Source: Kibdelosporangium banguiense
GTDB lineage: Bacteria > Actinomycetota > Actinomycetes > Mycobacteriales > Pseudonocardiaceae
DNA: 64,000 bases
NCBI RefSeq assembly: GCF_017876405.1
Contig: NZ_JAGINW010000001.1
Span: forward strand, 4,973,203-5,037,202
Direction: 5' to 3'
Shown: positions 16,116 through 23,584 of the stretch, piece after piece
Layout of the letters: the number at the start of each line of letters is the position of its first letter
Position numbering within the stretch: position 1 is the stretch's first letter
Notes under the pieces: model-generated
The model's database searches: none
What the model was told of the DNA's origin: nothing
Seen by the model: the letters and a program-made list of their open reading frames with translations, nothing else
Program-made: the position numbers and the translations under genes

Positions 16116-16724
16116 CTAGTACACGGCGTAGCCGACTTCCAGGGTGGGCAGGGGACCGGATTCCGCCTCGATGATCTGGAAGAACTGGTCCCAGGTGGAC
16201 ACTGTGGCTGCTGTGTGGGTCTGTGTGGAGGAGTGGGACCACAGCACTGGTTTTGGGTGCCCGGAGGCGAGCAGGGCGTCGCAGGTGTGCGGTGAGTCGT
16301 CGAGGAAGACGTCGGTTGGGCGGCAGTTCTTGTCGCCGGAGACTGTCAGCGAGTGGACTGGGAAGGTCCATTTCTGGAGCCATTCCGCTGTTCTGTGCCA
16401 GGCGACGGGGGCGGGTATGCCGGCGAAGGCTCTGGCTGTTATGTAGTGCAGCCGGTGGCCGGCACGTGCGAGCCGTTTGGCGGCTCGCATCGCACCGGGC
16501 AGCGGAGCGCCCTCGGTGAAGAGGACCCCGTCTCGTACACCGCGGCTACAGAGGGCGAAGAACTCGTCGTGGTTGAGGCCCCACTGCCGCTGGTACCAGT
16601 CCCATGTATCGGCCTTCTCGGTACACGGCCGTCCGAGCACTTTGGACGCGTAACCGGCGATGACCTGGACGAAGGGATAGAGAACTCCGTCAACGTCAAG
16701 GCCGATGTCGAGCGAACGGGACAT
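16116..16724 (-). CDS. HAD-superfamily 5'(3')-deoxyribonucleotidase-like phosphatase
   Basis: A 202-residue protein. The HAD nucleophile motif is LDIGLDVDGVLYPF (Asp-x-Asp near residue 9), with motif III and IV equivalents in THRLHYITAR-like (HRLHYITARAF) and VFLDDSPHTCDAL regions. The size and pattern fit 5' nucleotidase, deoxy (NT5C) proteins, which dephosphorylate deoxynucleotides, though the substrate is not certain. ATG 16722-16724 is chosen because AGGAGG lies 8 nt upstream of it. Confidence 0.78.
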   Translation of the reverse strand: MSRSLDIGLDVDGVLYPFVQVIAGYASKVLGRPCTEKADTWDWYQRQWGLNHDEFFALCSRGVRDGVLFTEGAPLPGAMRAAKRLARAGHRLHYITARAFAGIPAPVAWHRTAEWLQKWTFPVHSLTVSGDKNCRPTDVFLDDSPHTCDALLASGHPKPVLWSHSSTQTHTAATVSTWDQFFQIIEAESGPLPTLEVGYAVY

Positions 16725-16769
16725 GACTGGTCCTCCTGAACGATGGACGAGCTTATGATGGCTCGCCCG

Positions 16770-16796
16770 GCGCAACAGCGGCGCAAGCTGTTGCGC
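16770..16796. promoter_or_regulatory. Perfect 10-bp-arm inverted repeat between divergent genes
   Basis: GCGCAACAGC (16770-16779) is matched exactly by GCTGTTGCGC (16787-16796) with a 7-nt spacer, midway between the nucleotidase and transglutaminase starts. GGCTGTTGCC just downstream repeats part of one arm. It is a good candidate operator for a dimeric regulator acting on both genes, or a hairpin in the leader of the rightward transcript. Confidence 0.5.
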
Positions 16797-16827
16797 GGCT
16801 GTTGCCGGGGGAGGGCTTTAGTCGGCT

Positions 16828-17472
16828 ATGGCGAACTTCCTGGCACCCGGGCGGTACGTCGACAGTGACCATCCGGCGATCCGTTCGCTGGCGGCGGGCC
16901 TGTCCGATGCCCGGGAACTGTATTATGTGGTCCGTGACTGCGTCGCTTACCAGACGTGTGCACCTGGCGGCTCGATGGCGGACTATCTCGGTACTCTTGA
17001 GACGTATCGGGCAAGCAGTGTTCTGCAGGCCGGTTATGGTTACTGTGTAAGCAAGGCGACGCTGTTCACCGCTCTGTGCAGGGCGGCCGGCATTCCGGCT
17101 CGGGTCGCGTTCGCGGATGTGCTGAACCGGCATCGCACCGGCTGGCGGTTGCGGCACGCGATGGGCACCGATCTCTTCGCCTGGCATGGGTACAGCGAGA
17201 TCTGGCGGCACGGCCGGTGGATCCGTGTCACGCCGATGATCGATCGGGAGTTGTGCCTGCGGATGGATGTCCCGCCGGTCGAATTCGACGGGTCATCCGA
17301 CGCGCTGCTTCAGCCGTACGACAGCAAAGGGCGGGAGTTGTTCCGGTATGTCCGTTACCGCGGCAGCTTCCACGATGTGCCTGCCGTGCTGCTCGCCGCC
17401 CAGATGACCGACAGGTATCCGGGTCTGGACGCCTACCGCGTCACTTCGCGCGTTTGGCCAGCAGTGCGGTGA
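16828..17472 (+). CDS. Transglutaminase-like cysteine protease family protein
   Basis: A 214-residue cytosolic protein with the transglutaminase core triad: Cys in GYGYCVSKATLFTALCRAAGIPAR (near residue 75), His in FAWHGYSEIW (near 117) and Asp in RVTPMID (near 135). Such proteins act as peptidases, amidases or cross-linkers; the specific substrate is unknown. It diverges from the nucleotidase gene across a strong palindrome and overlaps the 3' end of the convergent DUF4180 gene by 32 bp. Confidence 0.82.
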   Translation: MANFLAPGRYVDSDHPAIRSLAAGLSDARELYYVVRDCVAYQTCAPGGSMADYLGTLETYRASSVLQAGYGYCVSKATLFTALCRAAGIPARVAFADVLNRHRTGWRLRHAMGTDLFAWHGYSEIWRHGRWIRVTPMIDRELCLRMDVPPVEFDGSSDALLQPYDSKGRELFRYVRYRGSFHDVPAVLLAAQMTDRYPGLDAYRVTSRVWPAVR

Positions 17473-17812
17473 ACTCGGCCTGGTCTGCGACGAACCAGAG
17501 GTGCCGGCCTTTGTTGCTCTCCCGCGCCCAGTCGGCCACCGGGCCCACGGCCCGTGCCGAGATGTCGCCGAGGATCGCCAGGCCGATGCCGTAGGTCACG
17601 AACTTCTGGGCCACGGTCCCGGCGAAGCCCGTGCTCAGGTTGAAGAAGTCGTCCGACAGCCGGCATTCCGGGAGCAGCAGCCAGTCGGCGTTCGCGCCGT
17701 AGTGCCCCGCCGCGACCACGAGATCGAGTGCGTCCGCCTCGGTGCGGGCCACTGGCCCTGCCGGGTCGCCGACGAGCACGGGGACGTCGTGGATGTGCGC
17801 GAGCGTGTCCAT
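17441..17812 (-). CDS. DUF4180 domain-containing protein
   Basis: A 123-residue protein with the DUF4180 signature: WLLLPECRLSDDFFNLSTG, then QKFVTYGIGLAILGDIS, then ESNKGRHLWFVAD. Function is unknown; these proteins are often paired with regulators or resistance genes. Start is taken at ATG 17812 (MDTLAHIHDVP); TAGAGT lies 7 nt before it on the coding strand, hinting at leaderless transcription. Confidence 0.82.
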   Translation of the reverse strand: MDTLAHIHDVPVLVGDPAGPVARTEADALDLVVAAGHYGANADWLLLPECRLSDDFFNLSTGFAGTVAQKFVTYGIGLAILGDISARAVGPVADWARESNKGRHLWFVADQAEFTALLAKRAK

Positions 17813-17826
17813 GGTGTCCACTCTAC

Positions 17827-17841
17827 GAGTGATCACCACTC
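17827..17841. promoter_or_regulatory. Inverted repeat upstream of the DUF4180 gene
   Basis: GAGTG (17827-17831) and CACTC (17837-17841) flank a 5-nt spacer just upstream of the presumed -10 element of the DUF4180 gene. A possible operator; the neighbouring GntR regulator is one candidate binder. Confidence 0.35.
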
Positions 17842-17912
17842 ATTTTCGGCGCAAGATCGCAATCCCGTCGCGCAAGTTGGATGACCATGAAACGCAAAAT
17901 ACCCGACTGTCC

Positions 17913-18911
17913 TCAGTGACCTGACATGTCGAGCACGATCCGGTCGCCTCTGGCCAGGACCCGGGTTCGTTCGAGCGGGACGTCGTTGTCGTCCAACGCG
18001 ACCCGGTGCCACGCCAGCATCGGCTGCACCTGGCTGAGGTCGAGCAGGCGGGCTTCGGCGAGAGTGGCCGTCGACAGTTGGATCCGAGTGTCCACCCTGG
18101 AGGTTCGCTCGGTGAACCAGCGCAGTGTGCCGGACGCGCCCGGGGTCTCGGCCAGCCTGGCGATCGGGATGTGCCGGGAAACCAGGCCAAATGGCCTGTG
18201 GTCGACCAGCAGTAACCGTCCAATGTGCAGTACCAGGTCGCCCCGGTCGATGCCCAGCTCGCCGGCGACCTCCTCGTCCGCCTGGACGCAGTCCCGTACC
18301 ACATGTACGTGCCCGAATCCAGGGCCGGGTGCCGTCAAATCCACGTCCAGGCCGTCCGCGTCGATCCGGCACAGCAGCTTGGACTCGGCCACATAGGTGC
18401 CGCTTCCCCTGCGCCGGGAGACCTTTCCGGCCAGTGTCAGCTCGTCCACCGCGTGCCGCAGCGTCATCCGGGCGATCTCCAGCCGCTCCGACAGTACCCG
18501 TTCGGAGGGCAACGCCGAGCCTGGTTCAAGCGTGTCGATGAGTGCGGCGAGTTCCTTCTTGGCCCGCTCGGTGGCGGACTGTGCGGTGTCCGCGGCGCCG
18601 GCAGGAACCGCCTGGAGCAGCGGGATCCGGGAACCTGCCCAGGTCAGTGCCAGGCGCCGGTTGCCCAGCGGGGCCGCCAGCGCGACGCTGTGCGTCGATC
18701 TGACAAGCCGTGGCCGCTGGTCGGGGCCGGGAATCTCGACGGGCCCGATGTCGATCAGCACTGACCGCGGGCTTTCGGTGACCGAGACTTCCGCGATCCG
18801 GTCGTTCTGCCTGTGCGGCAGGTGCAGTACGAGCGTCCGGCCGCGGTCGGCGGTGGAGAAGAGGCCGAGCGCCGGGGCTTGCCGGGTGCCGCGGCTGAGG
18901 GTCGATGTCAC
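17913..18911 (-). CDS. GntR family regulator (UTRA effector domain) with an N-terminal extension
   Basis: A 332-residue protein. A GntR winged helix lies at about residues 110-180 (ALPSERVLSERLEIARMTLRHAVDEL, then RRGSGTYVA), followed by a UTRA ligand-binding domain (about 190-332) with GHVHVVRDCVQADEEVAGEL and DNDVPLERTRVLARGDR. Ordinary GntR/HutC proteins begin at the HTH; here about 100 residues precede it, rich in predicted beta strands (RSVLIDIGPVEIPGP, then STHSVALAAPLGNRRL). GTG 18911 is chosen because AAGGAG sits 6 nt upstream; a GTG at 18938 would add nine residues. It diverges from the first large SARP gene. Confidence 0.8.
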   Translation of the reverse strand: MTSTLSRGTRQAPALGLFSTADRGRTLVLHLPHRQNDRIAEVSVTESPRSVLIDIGPVEIPGPDQRPRLVRSTHSVALAAPLGNRRLALTWAGSRIPLLQAVPAGAADTAQSATERAKKELAALIDTLEPGSALPSERVLSERLEIARMTLRHAVDELTLAGKVSRRRGSGTYVAESKLLCRIDADGLDVDLTAPGPGFGHVHVVRDCVQADEEVAGELGIDRGDLVLHIGRLLLVDHRPFGLVSRHIPIARLAETPGASGTLRWFTERTSRVDTRIQLSTATLAEARLLDLSQVQPMLAWHRVALDDNDVPLERTRVLARGDRIVLDMSGH

Positions 18912-19154
18912 GGGAGGCTCCTTGACGATGTCGGTCACGCTTGCCCAGGATTACCCAACTCGGCCGCCATGCGGACAGTTCTTGCCCGAAAGTCCCCGGA
19001 GCGGTGCGCGAAACGCCGACAGTGTCTATTGTGGACAAACTCTCGCAGGTTCACAATGATGATCTTGTTGCGGCAGAACGGTTCAAAGGTGCTTCAGTTG
19101 AGCCATTGGATGAGGCGGTGGCGCGGGAGGGGAATGCGGGCCGCCCGGTTCGGG

Positions 19155-19160
19155 TAGGGT
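19155..19160 (+). promoter_or_regulatory. Possible -10 element of the first large SARP gene
   Basis: TAGGGT is followed after 7 nt by GTG 19168, the spacing expected of a leaderless actinobacterial transcript. No convincing -35 hexamer was found, so this is tentative. It argues against GTG 19159, which would overlap the -10. Confidence 0.35.
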
Positions 19161-19167
19161 GGATCAC

Positions 19168-22100
19168 GTGCCTCTCGGTATTCAGGTGAGTGCACTGGGG
19201 GATCAGGGTCGGCAGGCCGTGCTCCGGGTCGAGCTTCTGGGTCCGGTCAGGGTGATGTACGCCGGCGACGAAATCGGGCTCGGGCCCGGCAGGCAACGAG
19301 CCGTTTTCGCTGTACTGGCGATGCGGGCGGGACAGGCGGTGTCGCGGGCGGAGCTGGTCGAAGCGGTGTGGGGCCGCTCGGCGCCGGCGAGTGCGGACGG
19401 CAGCGTCTACACCTATGTCTCCGGCCTGCGGCGCGCGCTCGGCCGCGATCTGATCGCGTCCGCCGGAAGCGGTTACTCGTTGCGTGTGCACCCGCGCCAG
19501 GTCGACACCAGGCAGTTCGAGGAGCTGTGTGACCAGGCGAATGTGATGGCCGCGAAAGCCGACCACCGTGGTGTGGCCACGGCGCTGGGTGAAGCGCTCA
19601 TGCTCTGGCGTGGTGAGGCTTTCGCAGGTGTGCCAGGGCCATTCGCCGAGCAGGAGCGGACACGGCTGGAGCAGGCCTGGTTGCGTGCGGTGGAGACGTT
19701 CGCGGCCGCCCGCCTCGAACTGGGCGCACACGTCGAAGTGGCCGCCGAGCTGGAGACGTTGATCCGCGAGCATCCGTTGCGGGAATCGTTGCGAGAGCTG
19801 CTGATGGTGGCGCTGTCGCGCAGCGGCAGGCACGCCGAGGCGCTGGAGGTCTTCGCCGACACACGCGCGACCTTGTTGTGCGAGCTGGGCACCGAGCCCG
19901 GCCCGGCGTTGCGCCAGGTGCACTCCCAAGTCCTGGCGGGCAACGCTTTCCAGGCCCAGCCGGTGGTCGCGAGGCTTTCGGTCAAGCCGTGCGGCCTGGC
20001 CGACGAGCCGGCCGAACGGCTGTTCGTCGGCAGGCAGGCGGAAACGCAGCTGTTGCGCGAACGAATCGCGCAGCTGCAGGCCGGTCGCGGTGGCGCGGTG
20101 TGGATCGAAGGTGAGCCGGGTATTGGCAAGTCTGAGCTTCTTCTCAGCGAGCTGTCCGGGGTGGAGAGCCTCGGCACGCAGATCGGCTGGGCCGTGGCCG
20201 ACGAGCTGGCCGGCCGGTTCCCGCTGCAGATCGTGCTGGAATGCCTCGGCATGGACCGGAAATCCCCGGCCCGCGAGCCGATTCCGGCGATCGTCGAACG
20301 CATCTGCGCCACGGCCCCGCTTGTCCTGGTCATCGACGACATCCAGTGGGCCGACGAGGCGAGTGTGCAGACCTGGCGGAGATTGTGTGAAGCCGCGAGT
20401 CATCTGCCCCTGCTGCTTGTATGCTGCGCCAACACCGGGCACGGCCGCACGGACCTGCTCGACCTGCGCCGTCAGATGGAAAGCGACGAGAACGGCCGGA
20501 CGATCGTGGTCGGGCCGCTGTCGTTCGCCGACAGCGAGTCCCTGCTGAGCCTGCTGGTCGGGGCCAGGCCGGGCCGGATGCTGCGCCGGATCGCCTCCCG
20601 GGCCGACGGAAACCCGTTGTACCTGCGTGAAGTCGTTGGCGCGCTGCTGATCGAAGACGCGATCGAGATCGTCGACGGCGTGGCTCATGTGGACGACTGC
20701 AAAGCCGAGGACGCGCCGCGCTCGCTCATCGCGGCGGTGGAGCGCTCCTCGAAAGCCTTGTCGGAGAGCACAAAGGAGATGCTGCTCTGGGTCGCCGTGC
20801 TCGGTCCTGAGGCGACAGTCGGCAACATCGCGACAGTGTCCGAGCGGCCCGTGTGGTATCTGGTGCGGGCAGTGGCCGATGCGGTCGCCGCGAACGTCAT
20901 CGCTGAAGACGGCCCACGGCTGGGTTTCCGGCATCAGCTTATCCGCGACACGGTCTACGGCGCTGTCGCGGCCCCGACCAGGGCAGTGCTGCATCGTCAG
21001 GCCGCCAAGGTGCTTGCCGACGCGGGAGCGCCGCCGCATCGTGTGTCCGAGCAGCTGGTCGCGGCCGGCGGAGTGGTCGAACCCTGGGTGGCCGGCTGGC
21101 TCGTCGACCACGGGCCGGCCCTCGCGGCACGTGCCCCGCTGATCGCCGCCGAGCTGCTGGACCAGGTGATCGACCACCTCGACGTCGGCGATCCGCGGCG
21201 GGAGATCCTGCTCGCGGCCCAGGTCCGTGTGTTGTTCCAGCTGTCGCGTGATCCCGAGGCCAAAGCCCGGCACGCCCTGGCGATGTCCACGGATCCGGTG
21301 CGCTCGGCCGAGATGCGCCAGTTGCTCGCGGCGATCGTGTACCGGCAGGGCCGCCGGGAGGAGGCGATCGCCATCCTGACCGAGGTTCCGCTCGAGGACG
21401 ACCTGCCCGACGCGTGGCGGTTGCGGCACAAGGCTTTGCTGGCCTACCTGCGCCGCGACATCAGCGACGTCGGCACGGCCGAGGTCGCGGCGAAGGCCGC
21501 GTACGAACAAGCCGTCGACCAAGGTGACGGTTTCCTTGCCGCGCACGCGCTGCAGACCCGTTGGCTCGTGGACTCGGTGCGCCGGGACCATGTCGCGGCG
21601 TTGCGGCACGTCGAAGAGGCGATCGCTGTGGTAGAAGACGATCCGCGGCTGATCGGGATGCAGTTCGACCTGCTGGACAACAGGATCTACACGCTGCAGA
21701 ACCTGGACCTGCTCGACGAGGCCGACGCCGCGCTCGGCGTGGCCAACGAGCTGGCAGCCGAACAGGGCCTGCCAATCGGCCTGCACGTCACCACGGCAGT
21801 GCACCACTACTGGAAAGGCCGGTGGGACGAGGCACTGCAAGCGCTCGACGCGGTGACCGGAGACGGGCCGTCGATCACCTACGCCGGCCTGCTGGACGCG
21901 GGCCCGGCACGATTGCTGCAGTACGGCCTCTCCGCGCTGATCGCGGCCCGGCGTGGCAACCACATCGGTGCCTCGGCTCATCTGGAGGCCGCGGAACACT
22001 GGCTGGTCACCACGAACGCGGAACGGGAGAGTTTCGACTTCCTGCTCGCCGCACGGGCGCTGGTGGCGACCCAGCTCGGCGACATGGGCCGGGCGTTCGC

Positions 22101-22536
22101 CGAACTGGCGCCGGTCCTTCAGCCCGCGTTCGCCGGAATGATGTTGCGCCACCAGTGGTTGCCCGCGCTGGTGCGCGTCGCGGTCGAGCTGGGTGATCAG
22201 GCCAAAGCCGAGCAGGCCTTGGAGGTCGCGGAGTTCGAGGCGGCCCGTGAACCGGTGCAGGCACGGGCGTTCTGCGCGCTGTTGCGCTGTCAGGCGTTGA
22301 TCCTGCGTGATCCCGAGCCCGGGCTGGTGGCGACCGAGCACTACCGGCGGGCCGGGCGGCCGATGGAACTGGCGTCCGCGCTGGGGGACGTGGCCGAGTT
22401 GTTCGCCGAGCGCGGGCTCGTGGCCGATGCCCGCGCCGCCTTCACCGAGGCCGCCGAGATCTTCACCGGCGTCGGCGCGAAGTGGGACCTTGGCTTCACG
22501 ACCGCGAAGCTCAACGCGTTGGGGGTGCCTAGATAA
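19168..22536 (+). CDS. Large SARP-type regulator with AAA ATPase and TPR-like region (paralogue A)
   Basis: A 1122-residue STAND-like regulator. Residues about 15-105 form the SARP winged helix (LGPVRVMYAGDEIGLGPGRQ, then AELVEAVWG) and about 110-255 the BTAD domain (EALMLWRGEAFAGVPG). The ATPase follows, with Walker A GEPGIGKSE near 314 and Walker B LVLVIDDIQWADEAS near 390. The C-terminal 600 residues are helical TPR-like repeats. It lacks the LuxR helix-turn-helix that ends its two paralogues at 23585 and 44326. Such proteins activate secondary-metabolite genes in response to an unknown signal bound by the repeats. The 3' end overlaps a convergent LuxR gene by 8 bp. Confidence 0.88.
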   Translation: MPLGIQVSALGDQGRQAVLRVELLGPVRVMYAGDEIGLGPGRQRAVFAVLAMRAGQAVSRAELVEAVWGRSAPASADGSVYTYVSGLRRALGRDLIASAGSGYSLRVHPRQVDTRQFEELCDQANVMAAKADHRGVATALGEALMLWRGEAFAGVPGPFAEQERTRLEQAWLRAVETFAAARLELGAHVEVAAELETLIREHPLRESLRELLMVALSRSGRHAEALEVFADTRATLLCELGTEPGPALRQVHSQVLAGNAFQAQPVVARLSVKPCGLADEPAERLFVGRQAETQLLRERIAQLQAGRGGAVWIEGEPGIGKSELLLSELSGVESLGTQIGWAVADELAGRFPLQIVLECLGMDRKSPAREPIPAIVERICATAPLVLVIDDIQWADEASVQTWRRLCEAASHLPLLLVCCANTGHGRTDLLDLRRQMESDENGRTIVVGPLSFADSESLLSLLVGARPGRMLRRIASRADGNPLYLREVVGALLIEDAIEIVDGVAHVDDCKAEDAPRSLIAAVERSSKALSESTKEMLLWVAVLGPEATVGNIATVSERPVWYLVRAVADAVAANVIAEDGPRLGFRHQLIRDTVYGAVAAPTRAVLHRQAAKVLADAGAPPHRVSEQLVAAGGVVEPWVAGWLVDHGPALAARAPLIAAELLDQVIDHLDVGDPRREILLAAQVRVLFQLSRDPEAKARHALAMSTDPVRSAEMRQLLAAIVYRQGRREEAIAILTEVPLEDDLPDAWRLRHKALLAYLRRDISDVGTAEVAAKAAYEQAVDQGDGFLAAHALQTRWLVDSVRRDHVAALRHVEEAIAVVEDDPRLIGMQFDLLDNRIYTLQNLDLLDEADAALGVANELAAEQGLPIGLHVTTAVHHYWKGRWDEALQALDAVTGDGPSITYAGLLDAGPARLLQYGLSALIAARRGNHIGASAHLEAAEHWLVTTNAERESFDFLLAARALVATQLGDMGRAFAELAPVLQPAFAGMMLRHQWLPALVRVAVELGDQAKAEQALEVAEFEAAREPVQARAFCALLRCQALILRDPEPGLVATEHYRRAGRPMELASALGDVAELFAERGLVADARAAFTEAAEIFTGVGAKWDLGFTTAKLNALGVPR

Positions 22537-23146
22537 CGCCCGCGCGCAACGCGTAGGCCACCGCGTGGGCCCGGTTGCGCAGGTGCAGCCGGCTGGTCAG
22601 GTTGAAGATCACGTTCTTGACCGTGCGCTCGGAGTACGCCAGTTCCTTGGCGATCTCCTCGGTGCCCCAGCCCTCGGCGATCAGCCGCAGCACGTCGACC
22701 TCGCGCGGCTCCAGGCCGGACGCGCTCAACCCGTGTGGTGCCAGCACATCGCGCTGCAGCACCTTGATCCGGCGCAGCAGTGTGCCCAGGACATCCCGTG
22801 GCATCACGCCGTTGCCGGCCGCCGCGGCGACGATGCAGTCCACGAGCTGGTCGCCGGTGACCGAGTTCTTCGGCAGGATCGCGACCACGTTGCACTCGAC
22901 CAGCGTGAGCAGGGGCGCCTCGCCCAGTTCACCGGTCATCAGCACGGTCGGCCGACCCCCGTCGGCCGCCGATGCGCGCAGCTTGGCCAGTGCGTCCGGG
23001 CCGACCCGCTCGGTGGACAGGACCTGCACGTCCGCTTGGTCGCGCTGTTCCACCACGGCCACCTCCGGTCTGGACTGCAGATAACTGGACAGTCCCACGT
23101 AGGTGATCGGATCGCCTGCTTGTATGACGATCTTTACCCGTTCCAT
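22529..23146 (-). CDS. LuxR-type regulator with degenerate receiver domain (copy 1)
   Basis: A 205-residue protein with response-regulator layout: an N-terminal alpha/beta domain (1-120) and a LuxR helix-turn-helix (about 140-200: LEPREVDVLRLIAEGWGTEE, then SERTVKNVIFNLTSRLHLRNR). In the receiver, the strand that should end in the phosphoacceptor Asp reads VQVLSTERVG, so the Asp is replaced; the conserved Lys survives in AILPKNS. It therefore probably works without phosphorylation. It converges on, and overlaps by 8 bp, the SARP gene at 19168. It is closely similar to the protein at 48034-48654, which sits in the same position beside another SARP paralogue. Confidence 0.85.
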   Translation of the reverse strand: MERVKIVIQAGDPITYVGLSSYLQSRPEVAVVEQRDQADVQVLSTERVGPDALAKLRASAADGGRPTVLMTGELGEAPLLTLVECNVVAILPKNSVTGDQLVDCIVAAAAGNGVMPRDVLGTLLRRIKVLQRDVLAPHGLSASGLEPREVDVLRLIAEGWGTEEIAKELAYSERTVKNVIFNLTSRLHLRNRAHAVAYALRAGVI

Positions 23147-23584
23147 CGCGCCTTCCCCGACATCTCGCCTGTGGAATGGGAATGAGTCTCAGCCATTGAT
23201 CTTCACAAAGACTTGCCGCGATTTGAACGAACCCGCGAGTAACCTTGACGGCGACGGTGACGACGGTCACGCGGCCGCAACAAGCGCCCGAAAGATCCGA
23301 TTCGGCTCCGGGCCCGGCTGGAGTATTGAAGCCCATGCACCGCCAGAGCAGAAGGTGTTTCACCTGTTCGGGGTCTTTCGGTCAGCCAGCGCTGCCCTGT
23401 TGGTCAGTGGCGGCCACGGATGCCGGCCCGGCACCGTCGGTCATAAACCCATGTGAAAGGCGTCACAGCCGGGAATTTCTCGGCGAAATTCATAAAACCT
23501 TTCGCATATGGAATCCCGACTTTCGGCCGTTCCGGAAAGGCTTGACCCGGCGGTATCCTCTTGTCTCGATCCGGGGGTGTGGGT
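23147..23584. other. 438-bp divergent control region
   Basis: No gene is supported here. It separates the leftward LuxR gene from the rightward second large SARP gene. The part nearest the SARP gene (about 23460-23525) is clearly richer in A and T than its surroundings and holds the palindrome at 23473-23491. GTGAC-GACG-GTCAC near 23258 is a second, shorter inverted repeat. Promoters for both genes must lie here. Confidence 0.5.
23473..23491. promoter_or_regulatory. Palindrome upstream of the second large SARP gene
   Basis: GAATTTC (23473-23479) and GAAATTC (23485-23491) form a perfect 7-bp-arm inverted repeat with a 5-nt spacer in a locally A/T-rich patch, about 95 bp before the SARP start. 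Candidate operator. Confidence 0.45.

Noticed and set aside
19051..22341. A 1096-codon open frame on the minus strand
   Set aside because: It is antisense to the SARP gene at 19168-22536, has no recognisable domain and its His/Arg/Gln-rich composition is typical of a mirror frame in GC-rich DNA.
23147..23584. Small open frames in the 438-bp divergent gap as a gene
   Set aside because: They lack ribosome-binding sites and domain similarity, and part of the gap is A/T-rich like a control region.
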